Source: Paraburkholderia sp. BL10I2N1 (GTDB taxonomy: Bacteria > Pseudomonadota > Gammaproteobacteria > Burkholderiales > Burkholderiaceae). From it: DNA of 64,000 nucleotides. Position numbers and translations under genes: made by a program. Under the pieces are notes generated by a model. That model ran no database searches. It was not told where the DNA came from and was given only the letters and a program-made list of their open reading frames with translations. The stretch is taken from assembly GCF_004361815.1 (NCBI RefSeq), contig NZ_SNWA01000001.1:434001-498000 (forward strand), read 5' to 3'. This document shows, piece after piece, positions 8,095 to 16,489 of this stretch. Position 1 is the first letter of the stretch, and each line of letters begins with the position of its first letter.

Positions 8095-9411
8095 ATGAAC
8101 ACTGTGCTGTCATGGGGACGCTACCCGTATTCGCCGCAGGAAGTGCATGCCATCGCATGGCGTGACGCCGCGCGCGCCGCGTGGCTGGACGCGAGCCGCG
8201 AGCACGGCACCACCCTCGCCTTCGGCAATGGCCGCAGCTACGGCGACAGTTGCCTCGCCGCATCGGGCCATGTCGTACAGACGCTGCCGCTCGACCGCCT
8301 GATTACCGCAGATTGGCAAACCGGTGTTCTACGCGCGGAACCGGGCGTCACGCTCGAGCAAGTTCTCGACGTCGCCATTCCCCGCGGCTGGATTCTGCCG
8401 GTGACGCCCGGCACCAAGTACGCGACCTTGGGCGGAGCGATTGCCAACGATGTGCACGGCAAGAATCACCATGTGCGCGGCACCTTCGGCCGGCACGTGC
8501 GTCGCTTCGCGCTCATGCGCAGCGACGGCACGCAGTTCGAATGCACGCCCGACGAACAGCCTGAGTTCTTTGCCGCCACGATTGGCGGACTCGGGCTCAC
8601 CGGACTCATTCTGTGGGCGGAAATCCAGTTGATGCCGATCCGCTCGAGCATGATCGACACGACGAGCATCCGCTTCGCCAATCTCGACGAATTCTTTTCG
8701 TTGTCGGAACGGCTCGACCCGCTGCACGAATACAGCGTGGCCTGGGTGGATTGCCAGAGCCGGGGCTCAGCGCTCGGACGCGGCATTTTCATGGTCGGCG
8801 ATCACGCTACCGAAGGACCACTCGAAGTCGCGAGCCGAAAGAAGCGCACCGTGCCGTTTACGCTACCGGTCCCGGTGTTCAACCGCGTGACGTTACGCGC
8901 CTTCAACGAGCTTTACTATCAGAAGCAGCAACGCGACGAAGTACGCGCGACGGTCAGCTATGACTCTTACTTCTATCCGCTCGACAGCCTGCTGGAATGG
9001 AACCGCATCTATGGCCGCGCAGGCTTTCAGCAGTACCAGTGTGTGGTTCCGCCTGTCGCCGCACGCGATGCGACCCGCGCAATTCTCGATACCATCGCGC
9101 AAAGCGGCACCGGCTCGTTCCTCGCCGTACTGAAGCGGTGCGGCGATTTGCGCTCACCCGGTCTGCTGTCATTTCCTCTCGAAGGCACATCGCTGGCGCT
9201 CGATTTCCCACAACGCGACGCGTTGAACACACGGCTCTTCGCTCAACTCGACGCGATCGTGCGTGAAGCGGGCGGCCGCATCTATCCGGCTAAGGACGCG
9301 CATATGCCCGGCACCGACTTTCGCGCCGCTTACCCCCAATGGCAGCAACTCGAAGCGCTACGCGACCCTGCCTTGCTTTCGCGCTTCTGGGAACGGACCA
9401 CTCGAACATGA
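8095..9411 (+). CDS. DprE1-like FAD-dependent decaprenylphosphoryl-ribose 2-oxidase homologue
   Basis: 438 residues of the vanillyl-alcohol-oxidase/FAD-linked oxidase family. The FAD-binding segment GNGRSYGDSCLAA lies at 44-56, and GTKYATLGGAIANDVHGKNH at 106-125. The C-terminal part aligns by eye with mycobacterial DprE1 around LSFP, ALDFP and YPAKD. Lys400 corresponds to catalytic Lys418 of M. tuberculosis DprE1. The position of Cys387, which benzothiazinones attack, is Ala368 here. Expected role: oxidise polyprenyl-phospho-ribose at C2 to the keto sugar. The ATG at 8095 is three bases after the UbiA stop, and the stop overlaps the next start (ATGA). The best alternative is a different FAD-linked sugar-lipid oxidase, but the neighbours argue for the DprE1 role. 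Confidence 0.85.
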   Translation: MNTVLSWGRYPYSPQEVHAIAWRDAARAAWLDASREHGTTLAFGNGRSYGDSCLAASGHVVQTLPLDRLITADWQTGVLRAEPGVTLEQVLDVAIPRGWILPVTPGTKYATLGGAIANDVHGKNHHVRGTFGRHVRRFALMRSDGTQFECTPDEQPEFFAATIGGLGLTGLILWAEIQLMPIRSSMIDTTSIRFANLDEFFSLSERLDPLHEYSVAWVDCQSRGSALGRGIFMVGDHATEGPLEVASRKKRTVPFTLPVPVFNRVTLRAFNELYYQKQQRDEVRATVSYDSYFYPLDSLLEWNRIYGRAGFQQYQCVVPPVAARDATRAILDTIAQSGTGSFLAVLKRCGDLRSPGLLSFPLEGTSLALDFPQRDALNTRLFAQLDAIVREAGGRIYPAKDAHMPGTDFRAAYPQWQQLEALRDPALLSRFWERTTRT

Positions 9412-10148
9412 AAAACGTTCTTATCGTCGGCGCCACATCGGCGATCGCTATCGCCTGCGCTCGCCAGTGGGCTAAAGAAGGCGCACGCTTCTTCCTGGTT
9501 GCCCGCAATCGCGAGCGTCTCAAGCAGGTAGCAGACGATCTTACCGCGCGTGGCGCGCAGTTCGCTGCGTGCCATCAACTCGATATCGATAGTCTGGAAA
9601 GGCATTCTGGCATGCTCGAGCGTTGCACGAGCGAACTCGGTGCGCTCGATATCGTGCTGGTGGCGCCGGGCACATTGCCGGACCAGGCGGCCTGCCAAGC
9701 CGATCCCGCAGTGGCCGTGCGCGAATTCAATACCAACGCTGTCTCCGTGATTGCGTTGCTGACGCCGATTGCCAACGTCCTCGAAGCACAAAAGCGCGGC
9801 ACGCTGGCGGTGATCTCGTCGGTCGCGGGCGATCGCGGGCGGCCGTCGAACTATCTGTACGGTAGCGCGAAGGCTGCGCTTTCGGCGTTCTGCGAAGGCC
9901 TGAATGCGCGGCTATTCAAGGCCAGCGTGCATGTGCTGACGATCAAGCCGGGTTTCGTCGCCACGCCGATGACCGCTGGACTGCCGTTGCCCGGACCGCT
10001 TGTGGCAACGCCTGAGCAGGTGGCAAGCGATATCGTGCGCGCGATCGAGAAGCGGAAGGACGTGCTTTATACGCGGTGGTTCTGGGCGATCATTATGTTG
10101 ATCATTCGGTCGGTGCCGCGGTTTGTGTTTAAGCGCGCATCGCTTTAA
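9408..10148 (+). CDS. DprE2-like short-chain dehydrogenase
   Basis: A classical SDR of 246 residues. The nucleotide-binding loop GATSAIA is near the N-terminus, in place of the usual TGxxxGxG, a deviation also typical of DprE2. The catalytic SSVAG serine and YGSAK tetrad are present. Known partner role: reduce the 2-keto intermediate made by DprE1, giving net C2 epimerisation of ribose to arabinose on the lipid carrier. The start overlaps the DprE1-like stop by four bases, so expression of the two is coupled. Residues after about 220 are hydrophobic and basic (FWAIIMLIIRSVPRF), suggesting membrane association. Substrate is inferred from the neighbours. Confidence 0.83.
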   Translation: MKNVLIVGATSAIAIACARQWAKEGARFFLVARNRERLKQVADDLTARGAQFAACHQLDIDSLERHSGMLERCTSELGALDIVLVAPGTLPDQAACQADPAVAVREFNTNAVSVIALLTPIANVLEAQKRGTLAVISSVAGDRGRPSNYLYGSAKAALSAFCEGLNARLFKASVHVLTIKPGFVATPMTAGLPLPGPLVATPEQVASDIVRAIEKRKDVLYTRWFWAIIMLIIRSVPRFVFKRASL

Positions 10149-10162
10149 GACGAGGGGTGCCG

Positions 10163-11878
10163 ATGAATCGCCGTGAGCTAGTTGGTTACCACGTCGTCTT
10201 TGCGTTGGGTGTCGCCACGCTCGTCACAACCATGTTCGCCGTTTGGCAGCACTTCACACCAGTACCGATTGGAGACTCGTGGGACGGCACGATAGGTTTT
10301 TATCTGCAGGCGCTGCAAACTCCATGGCACGCGTTCTTTGAGCAACACAATGAGCATCGGCTTGCGTTCTCAAATGTCATATTTTTTGCTGACGTACGCT
10401 ACTTCGGCGGAAGAAATGTACTATCGCTAATTGCCAATCTCGTACTTGCCGGTTTGCTCGCGACTGCCTTCTTCCGCATCACGATCCATCACCGCGCGCC
10501 CCTTTCGCGCGAAGCGCGGTTTGGACTGGTCGGCGGCATCCTGGTTTTTGCCTTTTCGTGGATTCAGAACGAGAACTTCACTTGGGGCTTTCAAAGCCAG
10601 TGGTTCGCCGTCTATTTGTTCGCGCTGCTCGCATTCCATTCGATCGAACGTACCGCCGAAACAAACACAAGCGAAAACCAGTCGAGGCATTTCGGATGGT
10701 TCGTTGCGGCGCTAGCAAGTGCGTGGGCCGCGGCGTATTCAATGTCGAGCGGTGTGCTGGTGTTTCCGGTACTGATCGTTCAGGCCATCTATTTTAGATT
10801 GAAGCCGCGCGACCTGTTGGTACTCGTTGCCGTCACAGCCGCTGTATGGTTCGCGTATTTTGTCGACTGGCATAAACCTGCCAGCAGCGACAATCTGACA
10901 ACCGGTTTGCGCGAGCACCCTATCGCCGCGTTTCGATTTGTATTGCTGTATCTCGGCGCACCGGCCTTTCATGCGAGACCTGTCCTCGCAGGCGCATACG
11001 CCTGTGGAACACTCGCATTAACAGCGCTCGTTGCAAGCTGCGCCTACGCACTACGGTCTAGTGAACGGCACGCAAAGGGCGTGGCACTGCTCGCATTTGC
11101 GATGTTTGTCGCGGGCAACGCTTTGCTGACGGCGAGCGGACGGCTTTGGTTTGGCATCGAAAGTGCGTTGTCTTCCCGCTATACCACAGCTTCACTGAGT
11201 GGCTGGCTCGCTCTCATCATCTTTGCAGTGCTCAATGTCCATTCTGCGAAGAAACGTAAGCGCGTGTTGGTGGTTGCAGTTCTCGCCACCCTGCTCGTCG
11301 CGTCAGGTCAGCGGTTCGCGTTCGACGCTGCTCGTGACGTGACTTATGCCCGCCTTGTCGCCGGTCTGGCGCTCCGGTCTGGCGTGTATGATCCCGCGAT
11401 CACCAAACCGCTTTTTCCGTTCCCCGATGGCCTGATCATCCTCGCAAAGCAAGCTCAAACAGCACAAATCTCCATCTTTGCGCCGGATCAACCTGACTTC
11501 TTGGTGCCACCGGATCACGTCAGTGCCAGCTTTCCCTGCGCAGGAGCCATTGACGAGATATCCACCACTACAACGCCTGGCATTTATCGTGCAACGGGGT
11601 GGATCTACGATGCGGCAGACAGCCGCACGACACGGGCCGTTGTCATTACCGACGCCGCCGGCACAACGCTTGGCACAGGTGTGATGGGCGGTGAGCGCGA
11701 TGACGTCAGAAAGATATACGGCCGACGCGCTGGATACAGCGGCTGGACTGCTTTTTTTAAGGCATCGGCAAATGGCGGCATACGGCTCAGCGGACAAACG
11801 GAAGCAGGCACGTATTGTTCGGTGAACAGCGAAAGCTCAATGCCCATCGCGGCTCCGGTTCCAGCTACACCCAACTAG
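10163..11878 (+). CDS. Large polytopic membrane protein, candidate GT-C (lipid-linked sugar) transferase
   Basis: 571 residues that I do not recognise by name. It has about ten membrane helices between residues 8 and 415, then a soluble, probably periplasmic C-terminal domain (about 440-560) with beta-rich character. The first loop after helix 1 carries GDSWD at 37-41. Acidic residues in the first external loop are the hallmark of GT-C enzymes that use polyprenyl-phosphate sugars. Its place directly after the DprE-like pair suggests it uses the lipid-linked pentose. GAGGGG precedes the ATG at 10163; a GTG at 10157 lies inside that site. The acceptor (glycan or protein, for example a pilin) is unknown, and a flippase or polymerase role is also possible. 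Confidence 0.6.
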   Translation: MNRRELVGYHVVFALGVATLVTTMFAVWQHFTPVPIGDSWDGTIGFYLQALQTPWHAFFEQHNEHRLAFSNVIFFADVRYFGGRNVLSLIANLVLAGLLATAFFRITIHHRAPLSREARFGLVGGILVFAFSWIQNENFTWGFQSQWFAVYLFALLAFHSIERTAETNTSENQSRHFGWFVAALASAWAAAYSMSSGVLVFPVLIVQAIYFRLKPRDLLVLVAVTAAVWFAYFVDWHKPASSDNLTTGLREHPIAAFRFVLLYLGAPAFHARPVLAGAYACGTLALTALVASCAYALRSSERHAKGVALLAFAMFVAGNALLTASGRLWFGIESALSSRYTTASLSGWLALIIFAVLNVHSAKKRKRVLVVAVLATLLVASGQRFAFDAARDVTYARLVAGLALRSGVYDPAITKPLFPFPDGLIILAKQAQTAQISIFAPDQPDFLVPPDHVSASFPCAGAIDEISTTTTPGIYRATGWIYDAADSRTTRAVVITDAAGTTLGTGVMGGERDDVRKIYGRRAGYSGWTAFFKASANGGIRLSGQTEAGTYCSVNSESSMPIAAPVPATPN

Positions 11879-11996
11879 CCGACCCAATGTGCACTCACCG
11901 CTTGGTAGCGGCTCTTTGAAGGGAGACTCAGGGCTTGCTTGTATCATTTAGCCCTTACAGAGTTGCAACCAGCACCTATATTCACCGAGTAAACGC

Positions 11997-12935
11997 ATGA
12001 ATCAAACCCGCATCCTTCTTCCTGGCGGCGCCGGCCTCGTCGGCCAGAACCTAGTCGCGCGACTGAAAGCTCGCGGGTACACCAATATCGTCGTGCTAGA
12101 CAAGCACAAGACCAATCTAGAGGTCCTGCGCAAAGTCCATCCTGACGTGAAAGCAGTCTTTGCCGATCTCGCTGAACCCGGCGACTGGGCAAAATACTTC
12201 GAAGGCGCAGACCTCGTCGTCATGCTGCAGGCGCAAATTGGCGCGCCAACGCTGGAGCCGTTCATCCGCAACAACATCACGGCGACGCACCACGTGCTCG
12301 ACGTGATCAAGCGCTATCAGATTCCCTACACCGTGCACATCAGTTCATCGGTCGTGAACTCGGTCGGCGAGGATTTCTATACTGATACGAAGCGCGAACA
12401 GGAAGAGATCGTGCTCGCCTCCGGCATTGAATGTGTTGTGTTGCGGCCCACGCTGATGTTCGGCTGGTTCGACCGCAAGCACCTGGGCTGGCTTTCGCGC
12501 TTCATGCATCGCGTGCCCGTGTTCCCCATTCCCGGCAGCGGGCGCTACATGCGCCAGCCGCTGTATGTCGGCGACTTCTGTAATGTGATCATCAGTTGCA
12601 TTGAGTCGCGCGTCAAAGGCGAGGCGTTCAACATTACCGGGCTCGAGCGCGTCGACTATATCGACATTATCCGGCAGATCAAACGCGCCACGAATGCCCG
12701 CTGCGCGATCGTGCGAATTCCGTATGGCCTCTTCTATGTGCTGTTGAAGGTCTATGCGCTCTTCAGCAAGAATCCGCCCTTCACTGCCGACCAGCTCGAA
12801 GCACTGACGGCCGGCGACGAATTTGAAGTGATCGACTGGGAAGGTATTTTCAACATCCGTGCGACGCCGTTCGCGAAGGCCATGGACGAGACTTTCAACG
12901 ATCCGACGTATAGCCACATCGCACTTGAATTCTGA
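11997..12935 (+). CDS. NAD-dependent epimerase/dehydratase family protein
   Basis: 312 residues, extended SDR fold. The cofactor loop GGAGLVG is at 10-16, an SSS serine cluster at 116-118 and catalytic YTDTK at 128-132. The C-terminal half has the sugar-nucleotide-binding pattern (MRQPLYVGDF near 190). It starts at an ATG preceded by a 118-base gap that holds no clear promoter. It is followed 13 bases later by an FAD oxidoreductase, and the two probably act together. The sugar is not deducible. Placement inside the pentose cassette suggests a role in the same glycan or in glycolipid modification. Confidence 0.75.
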   Translation: MNQTRILLPGGAGLVGQNLVARLKARGYTNIVVLDKHKTNLEVLRKVHPDVKAVFADLAEPGDWAKYFEGADLVVMLQAQIGAPTLEPFIRNNITATHHVLDVIKRYQIPYTVHISSSVVNSVGEDFYTDTKREQEEIVLASGIECVVLRPTLMFGWFDRKHLGWLSRFMHRVPVFPIPGSGRYMRQPLYVGDFCNVIISCIESRVKGEAFNITGLERVDYIDIIRQIKRATNARCAIVRIPYGLFYVLLKVYALFSKNPPFTADQLEALTAGDEFEVIDWEGIFNIRATPFAKAMDETFNDPTYSHIALEF

Positions 12936-12948
12936 GCGGACAAACACC

Positions 12949-14232
12949 ATGAGCGCAGAGCGCATTGCAGTCTTGGGCGCGGGGCCGATGGGTCTTGGCG
13001 CGGCTTATCAGCTCGTCAAGGACGGGCGCAAGCCGATCATTTTTGAAGCAGACGATCGCGTGGGCGGGATGGCGGCGTGTTTCGATTTCGGCGGCCTTTC
13101 GATTGAACGGTACTACCACTTTCACGCGATTTCGGACCACGCTTTTTTTGAAGTTCTGCGCGAACTCGGTATCGAAGAAAAAATGCAGTGGCGTGAAACG
13201 AAGATGGGTTACTTCTACCAGGGTCGCGTGCAGCCGTGGGGCAACCCGATGGCTCTCCTGAAGTTCAAGGGGCTCAGCATGCAGGCGAAATTCCGCTATG
13301 GCTTGCATGCGTTTCTGTCGACCAAGCGCAACGACTGGAAACCGCTCGATCATGTCGAGGCAACTGGCTGGATTCGCCGCTGGATCGGCGAAGAAGCGTG
13401 GGAAGTGCTGTGGCGTCGTTTGTTCGACTTCAAGTTCTACGACTACGCGTACAACCTTTCCGCAGCATGGATCTGGAGCCGCATCCGGCGCATCGGCCGT
13501 TCGCGGTACAGCATCTTCCGCGAGAAGCTCGGGTATCTCGAAGGAGGCTCCGATACGCTGCTCGAGGGCATGCGCCGTTATATCGAGGCGAACGGCGGCG
13601 AATTCCGACTCGGCACGCCGGCGCAGAAGGTGGTGTTCGAAAACGGCAAAGTGACAGGCATTGAGGCCGGAGGTGAGGTTCTGCCGTTCGACAAGGTGAT
13701 CAGCACCATTCCGCTGCCCTACGTGCCGCGTCTCATGCCTGATCTACCGACCGACATTCTCGATGCGTTCCGTAGCGTCAAGAACGTGGCAGTAGTGTGC
13801 GTGATAGCCAAGCTGAAGAAGCCGGTCACCGATAATTTTTGGCTGAACACGAACGACCCTGAGATGGATATTCCGGGCATCGTCGAATACACCAACCTGC
13901 GGCCGCTGGCTCAACACATCGTCTATGTGCCGTTCTACGTTCCGGGTGAGCATCCGAAGTATCAGGAAGCCGATTCGGTGTTCATCGACAAGGTGAAGCG
14001 TTATCTGATGAAGATCAACCCGACCTTGAAGGCGGACGATTTCATCGACGTACGGGCAAGCCGGTACCGCTTCGCGCAACCTATCTGCGAGCCGGGGTTT
14101 CTGGACCGGTTGCCGCCGATCCAGTTGCCGGTTAAAGGTCTGCTGGTAGCCGATACGTCGTACTACTACCCCGAGGACCGCGGGATCTCGGAGAGTATCG
14201 GGCTGTCGCGCAAGATGGCGAGGATGATATGA
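12949..14232 (+). CDS. FAD/NAD(P)-dependent amine-oxidase-like oxidoreductase
   Basis: 427 residues. The N-terminal dinucleotide-binding motif GAGPMGLGAA is at 10-19, an acidic ribose-binding residue follows in FEADDRVGGMA, and the C-terminus has the FAD-closing LLVADTSYYYPEDRG segment. The fold resembles protoporphyrinogen oxidase and UDP-galactopyranose mutase-like enzymes found in polysaccharide loci. It lacks enough of the mutase signature for me to call a mutase. It overlaps the GtrA gene by four bases (ATGA at 14229-14232). The ATG at 12949 follows the epimerase stop closely. Possible roles are redox isomerisation of a lipid-linked or nucleotide-linked sugar. Confidence 0.75.
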   Translation: MSAERIAVLGAGPMGLGAAYQLVKDGRKPIIFEADDRVGGMAACFDFGGLSIERYYHFHAISDHAFFEVLRELGIEEKMQWRETKMGYFYQGRVQPWGNPMALLKFKGLSMQAKFRYGLHAFLSTKRNDWKPLDHVEATGWIRRWIGEEAWEVLWRRLFDFKFYDYAYNLSAAWIWSRIRRIGRSRYSIFREKLGYLEGGSDTLLEGMRRYIEANGGEFRLGTPAQKVVFENGKVTGIEAGGEVLPFDKVISTIPLPYVPRLMPDLPTDILDAFRSVKNVAVVCVIAKLKKPVTDNFWLNTNDPEMDIPGIVEYTNLRPLAQHIVYVPFYVPGEHPKYQEADSVFIDKVKRYLMKINPTLKADDFIDVRASRYRFAQPICEPGFLDRLPPIQLPVKGLLVADTSYYYPEDRGISESIGLSRKMARMI

Positions 14233-14657
14233 CGCGGGTTCATGCGGTCGTCAAGCAATCCTTCTTCTCGAAGGACTTCCTGATGTTCCTCTTGACCGGC
14301 GGCTTCGCAGCCGCGGTCAACTGGGGCAGCCGAATTGTGTACAACATCTGGGTGCCCTACTCCGTTGCAATTGTCGTCGCATACATCACGGGGATGATTA
14401 CGGCATTCATTTTGGCGAAGCTGTTTGTGTTCACCAAGAGCACGCAATCGACTGCGCGATCGGTTTTCTTCTTCACGCTTGTCAACCTGGTGGCCGTGCT
14501 CCAAACCTGGGCGGTAAGTATCGGCCTTGCCTATTACCTGTTTCCGCGGGTTGGATTGAACTGGCACACGCGAGACATTGCCCACCTGATCGGCGTTGCC
14601 GTCCCAGTGTTCACAAGCTATCTGGGACACAAGAAATGGTCATTCAAGGGACATTGA
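14229..14657 (+). CDS. GtrA-family membrane protein (lipid-linked sugar flippase candidate)
   Basis: 142 residues with four predicted membrane helices and the GtrA hallmarks: FLLTGGFAAAVNW near the start and a C-terminal KKWSFKGH tail, matching the family pattern of a Trp/Phe-rich ending. GtrA proteins help move polyprenyl-phosphate-linked glucose across the inner membrane. The mycobacterial homologue Rv3789 belongs to the decaprenyl-phospho-arabinose system. Here it closes the cassette begun by the UbiA fusion, which fits export of a lipid-linked pentose to the periplasm. The start overlaps the stop of the preceding gene. Confidence 0.85.
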   Translation: MTRVHAVVKQSFFSKDFLMFLLTGGFAAAVNWGSRIVYNIWVPYSVAIVVAYITGMITAFILAKLFVFTKSTQSTARSVFFFTLVNLVAVLQTWAVSIGLAYYLFPRVGLNWHTRDIAHLIGVAVPVFTSYLGHKKWSFKGH

Positions 14658-14904
14658 CTGGATAGAGCCTCGCCCGCGCTGCGGTGTCCGCTCCAAATCG
14701 TCGGCGGTTAAGGTAGTCTGGTAAAATTGAATTGGCTGCACCTCGGCGAAACACGGCCGGTCAGCGTTAGCAGCAACCATCCCGATCACGTGTCCCAGCA
14801 GATCTCGAGCATGCCGCGAGCACGGCCAAGTTGTCACGATCTTGCGCCCACGTATTGGTTCGGGTTGACTGCGTGTGCCATATGCCGTATATGCAAACCT
14901 CGCA

Positions 14905-15708
14905 ATGTCGAAAAAGAGTTCTCCCCGAATCGGATTTCTGCACATCCCTAAAACGGCAGGCGTTTCTGTAGCTCAAGCTTTCGTCCATGAGCTTGGCGCG
15001 GATCAATGTGCCTTGTTTAGCGACAAGATGATTGAGGAGACCTTCCTTCGCAGCCGGTTTGTATCGGGGCATATCTATCTTGGCGATGTTGCGCGTGACG
15101 CCTTCCTGTTCACCTTTCTCAGAGACCCGATTAGGCAAATTGCGTCGCATCTAATGTGGATCGATCACTATAACTTGCCAAAATTTCAACAGGAGCTTGA
15201 AGGCTTTCCAGAGAACGTAAAGGCAGGTATTCAAGAGATTGCAAATATCGACCTGTCGAGCGCGAAATCAATCGACAACTATCTCCAGCGGCACCCCCTC
15301 GATTCGCCCTTGCGTATTGCCAACCTTCAATCGGAGATGCTTGCGTTCAAGAGGCAGGAGGTTATCAGCATGAGCAACCGGGAACTCGCAGACCTAGCCA
15401 TTCGTCGGCTTGGAGAACTGGACTTCTTCGGGCTCTGTGAGACGCTTCAGGCCGACATGTCCTCTCTATTTCGCATGCTCGAGTTCAACTCAAGCCCGAA
15501 ACTGTTCCATCTGAACTCGTCTCTGTCTGAACGGGTAGTCGACCATCGACTTCCCGATGTGAGGCGTGTTCTTTCAAACTATGTTCAGGCTGACCAATGG
15601 TTGTACGAATATGCAGTCAATGCAAAAAGTAGACCTTTTCCCAGGGCCAAGAACCCACTTTTCCTAATTAGAATGCTTTACCGGAGGATTTGCCAACGAC
15701 GGAAGTGA
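14905..15708 (+). CDS. Sulfotransferase family protein, C-terminus possibly cut by an IS200-type element
   Basis: 267 residues from the ATG at 14905; a GTG at 14875 would add ten. The PAPS 5'-phosphosulfate loop HIPKTAG is at 13-19 and the 3'-phosphate segment FLRDPIRQIASH at 71-82, the two diagnostic regions of carbohydrate sulfotransferases. Likely role: sulfation of a surface glycan. Base composition is lower in GC than the cassette to the left, suggesting acquisition. The TGA at 15706-15708 lies within the first bases of the IS200-type element that starts near 15703. The last residues (QRRK) may therefore be the point of truncation rather than the natural end. No PAPS-synthesis genes are visible nearby. 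Confidence 0.75.
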   Translation: MSKKSSPRIGFLHIPKTAGVSVAQAFVHELGADQCALFSDKMIEETFLRSRFVSGHIYLGDVARDAFLFTFLRDPIRQIASHLMWIDHYNLPKFQQELEGFPENVKAGIQEIANIDLSSAKSIDNYLQRHPLDSPLRIANLQSEMLAFKRQEVISMSNRELADLAIRRLGELDFFGLCETLQADMSSLFRMLEFNSSPKLFHLNSSLSERVVDHRLPDVRRVLSNYVQADQWLYEYAVNAKSRPFPRAKNPLFLIRMLYRRICQRRK

Positions 15709-16358
15709 ATCACCACGTTCGTAGAACGTGGTTTCGCATTAAGCCCCCCATAGGGGGGGCACACCTAGCGGCCCTTCTGAGAAGGTCCTCTACCCGGTTC
15801 CAACTGAAGCTGCTCTTGATGCATCTCTTCTTTCTCCTGGAACCGAACGTACTTTTGAATCATCTCGCTGTTCAAGCCGACCGAATCTACGCAGTAACCC
15901 TTTGCCCAGAAATGATTGCCCCAATAAGGTTTCTTCTTCAAAAATGGAAAGGCCGTAAAAATTCGTATGGCGGTACGTTTTTTCAGGACGCCCATCAATC
16001 CGGATACCGACAGCTTCGGCGGAATGCTCACCAAAAGGTGCACGTGGTCCGGCTGAACATTGAGTTCCACAACCTCGCAGCCCAGTTGCTGGCTGAACAC
16101 CATCACGCATTTGTAGACCTCTTTGCCGACCGGACCTTGCAGCACACGGAACCGATACTTCGGCACCCACACAATGTGGTATTGACAATGCCATATGACA
16201 TGCGATGCTCTCTTGAACCTGCTCATGCTTGTTTTCCTTTTTATGCGTTGTGGGGACAACACACAGAAAGGTACCTGCATGGGCAGGTGCTCTAACAGGC
16301 AGAGCCAGTTAGGCGATGACCACGCCCATAGGGCGTGGATTTCGATTTGTCATTAAAG
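15703..16358 (-). mobile_element. IS200/IS605-family element, intact copy
   Basis: Boundaries come from comparing this copy with the second one at 36742-38663: the shared sequence runs from AAGTGAATCACC to CATTAAAG. Each end carries a subterminal imperfect palindrome (CCACGTTCGTAGAACGTGG on the left, CCACGCCCATAGGGCGTGG on the right), as expected for hairpins recognised by HUH transposases. There are no terminal inverted repeats and no target duplication, which is normal for the family. On the minus strand the left end follows a CTTTAAT-type target. Confidence 0.85.
15765..16226 (-). CDS. tnpA: IS200-type HUH transposase TnpA
   Basis: 153 residues, full length for the family. The HUH motif is in PDHVHLLV and the catalytic Tyr in QKYVRFQE. 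I start at MSRFKRASH (ATG at 16224-16226); an upstream extension to 16280 is untypical. It catalyses single-strand cut-and-paste at the palindromic ends. All key residues are present, so it is probably active. Confidence 0.88.
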   Translation of the reverse strand: MSRFKRASHVIWHCQYHIVWVPKYRFRVLQGPVGKEVYKCVMVFSQQLGCEVVELNVQPDHVHLLVSIPPKLSVSGLMGVLKKRTAIRIFTAFPFLKKKPYWGNHFWAKGYCVDSVGLNSEMIQKYVRFQEKEEMHQEQLQLEPGRGPSQKGR

Positions 16359-16475
16359 AATGCGCGCATCTCAGAAGCACTCGACTTTGAAACACAAAAG
16401 CTGCGACTCGCGCGCCTACCGCTGGTCTTGCTTCGGGAAAGTGAGCTTGCCGACGAGTTCACAGGACATCGATAA
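16359..16475 (+). pseudogene. C-terminal remnant of an unrecognised gene
   Basis: Right after the IS200 boundary, one frame reads 38 residues with good coding character (ending RLPLVLLRESELADEFTGHR, then TAA at 16473-16475). It has no start of its own. It is best explained as the 3' end of a gene whose front was lost when mobile elements rearranged the region. I cannot assign a family. Confidence 0.4.
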
Positions 16476-16489
16476 GGCGCAAGGAAAGA

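Noticed and set aside
12345..12965. 206-codon minus-strand open frame
   Set aside because: Antisense to the epimerase gene at 11997-12935, with no recognisable motif.
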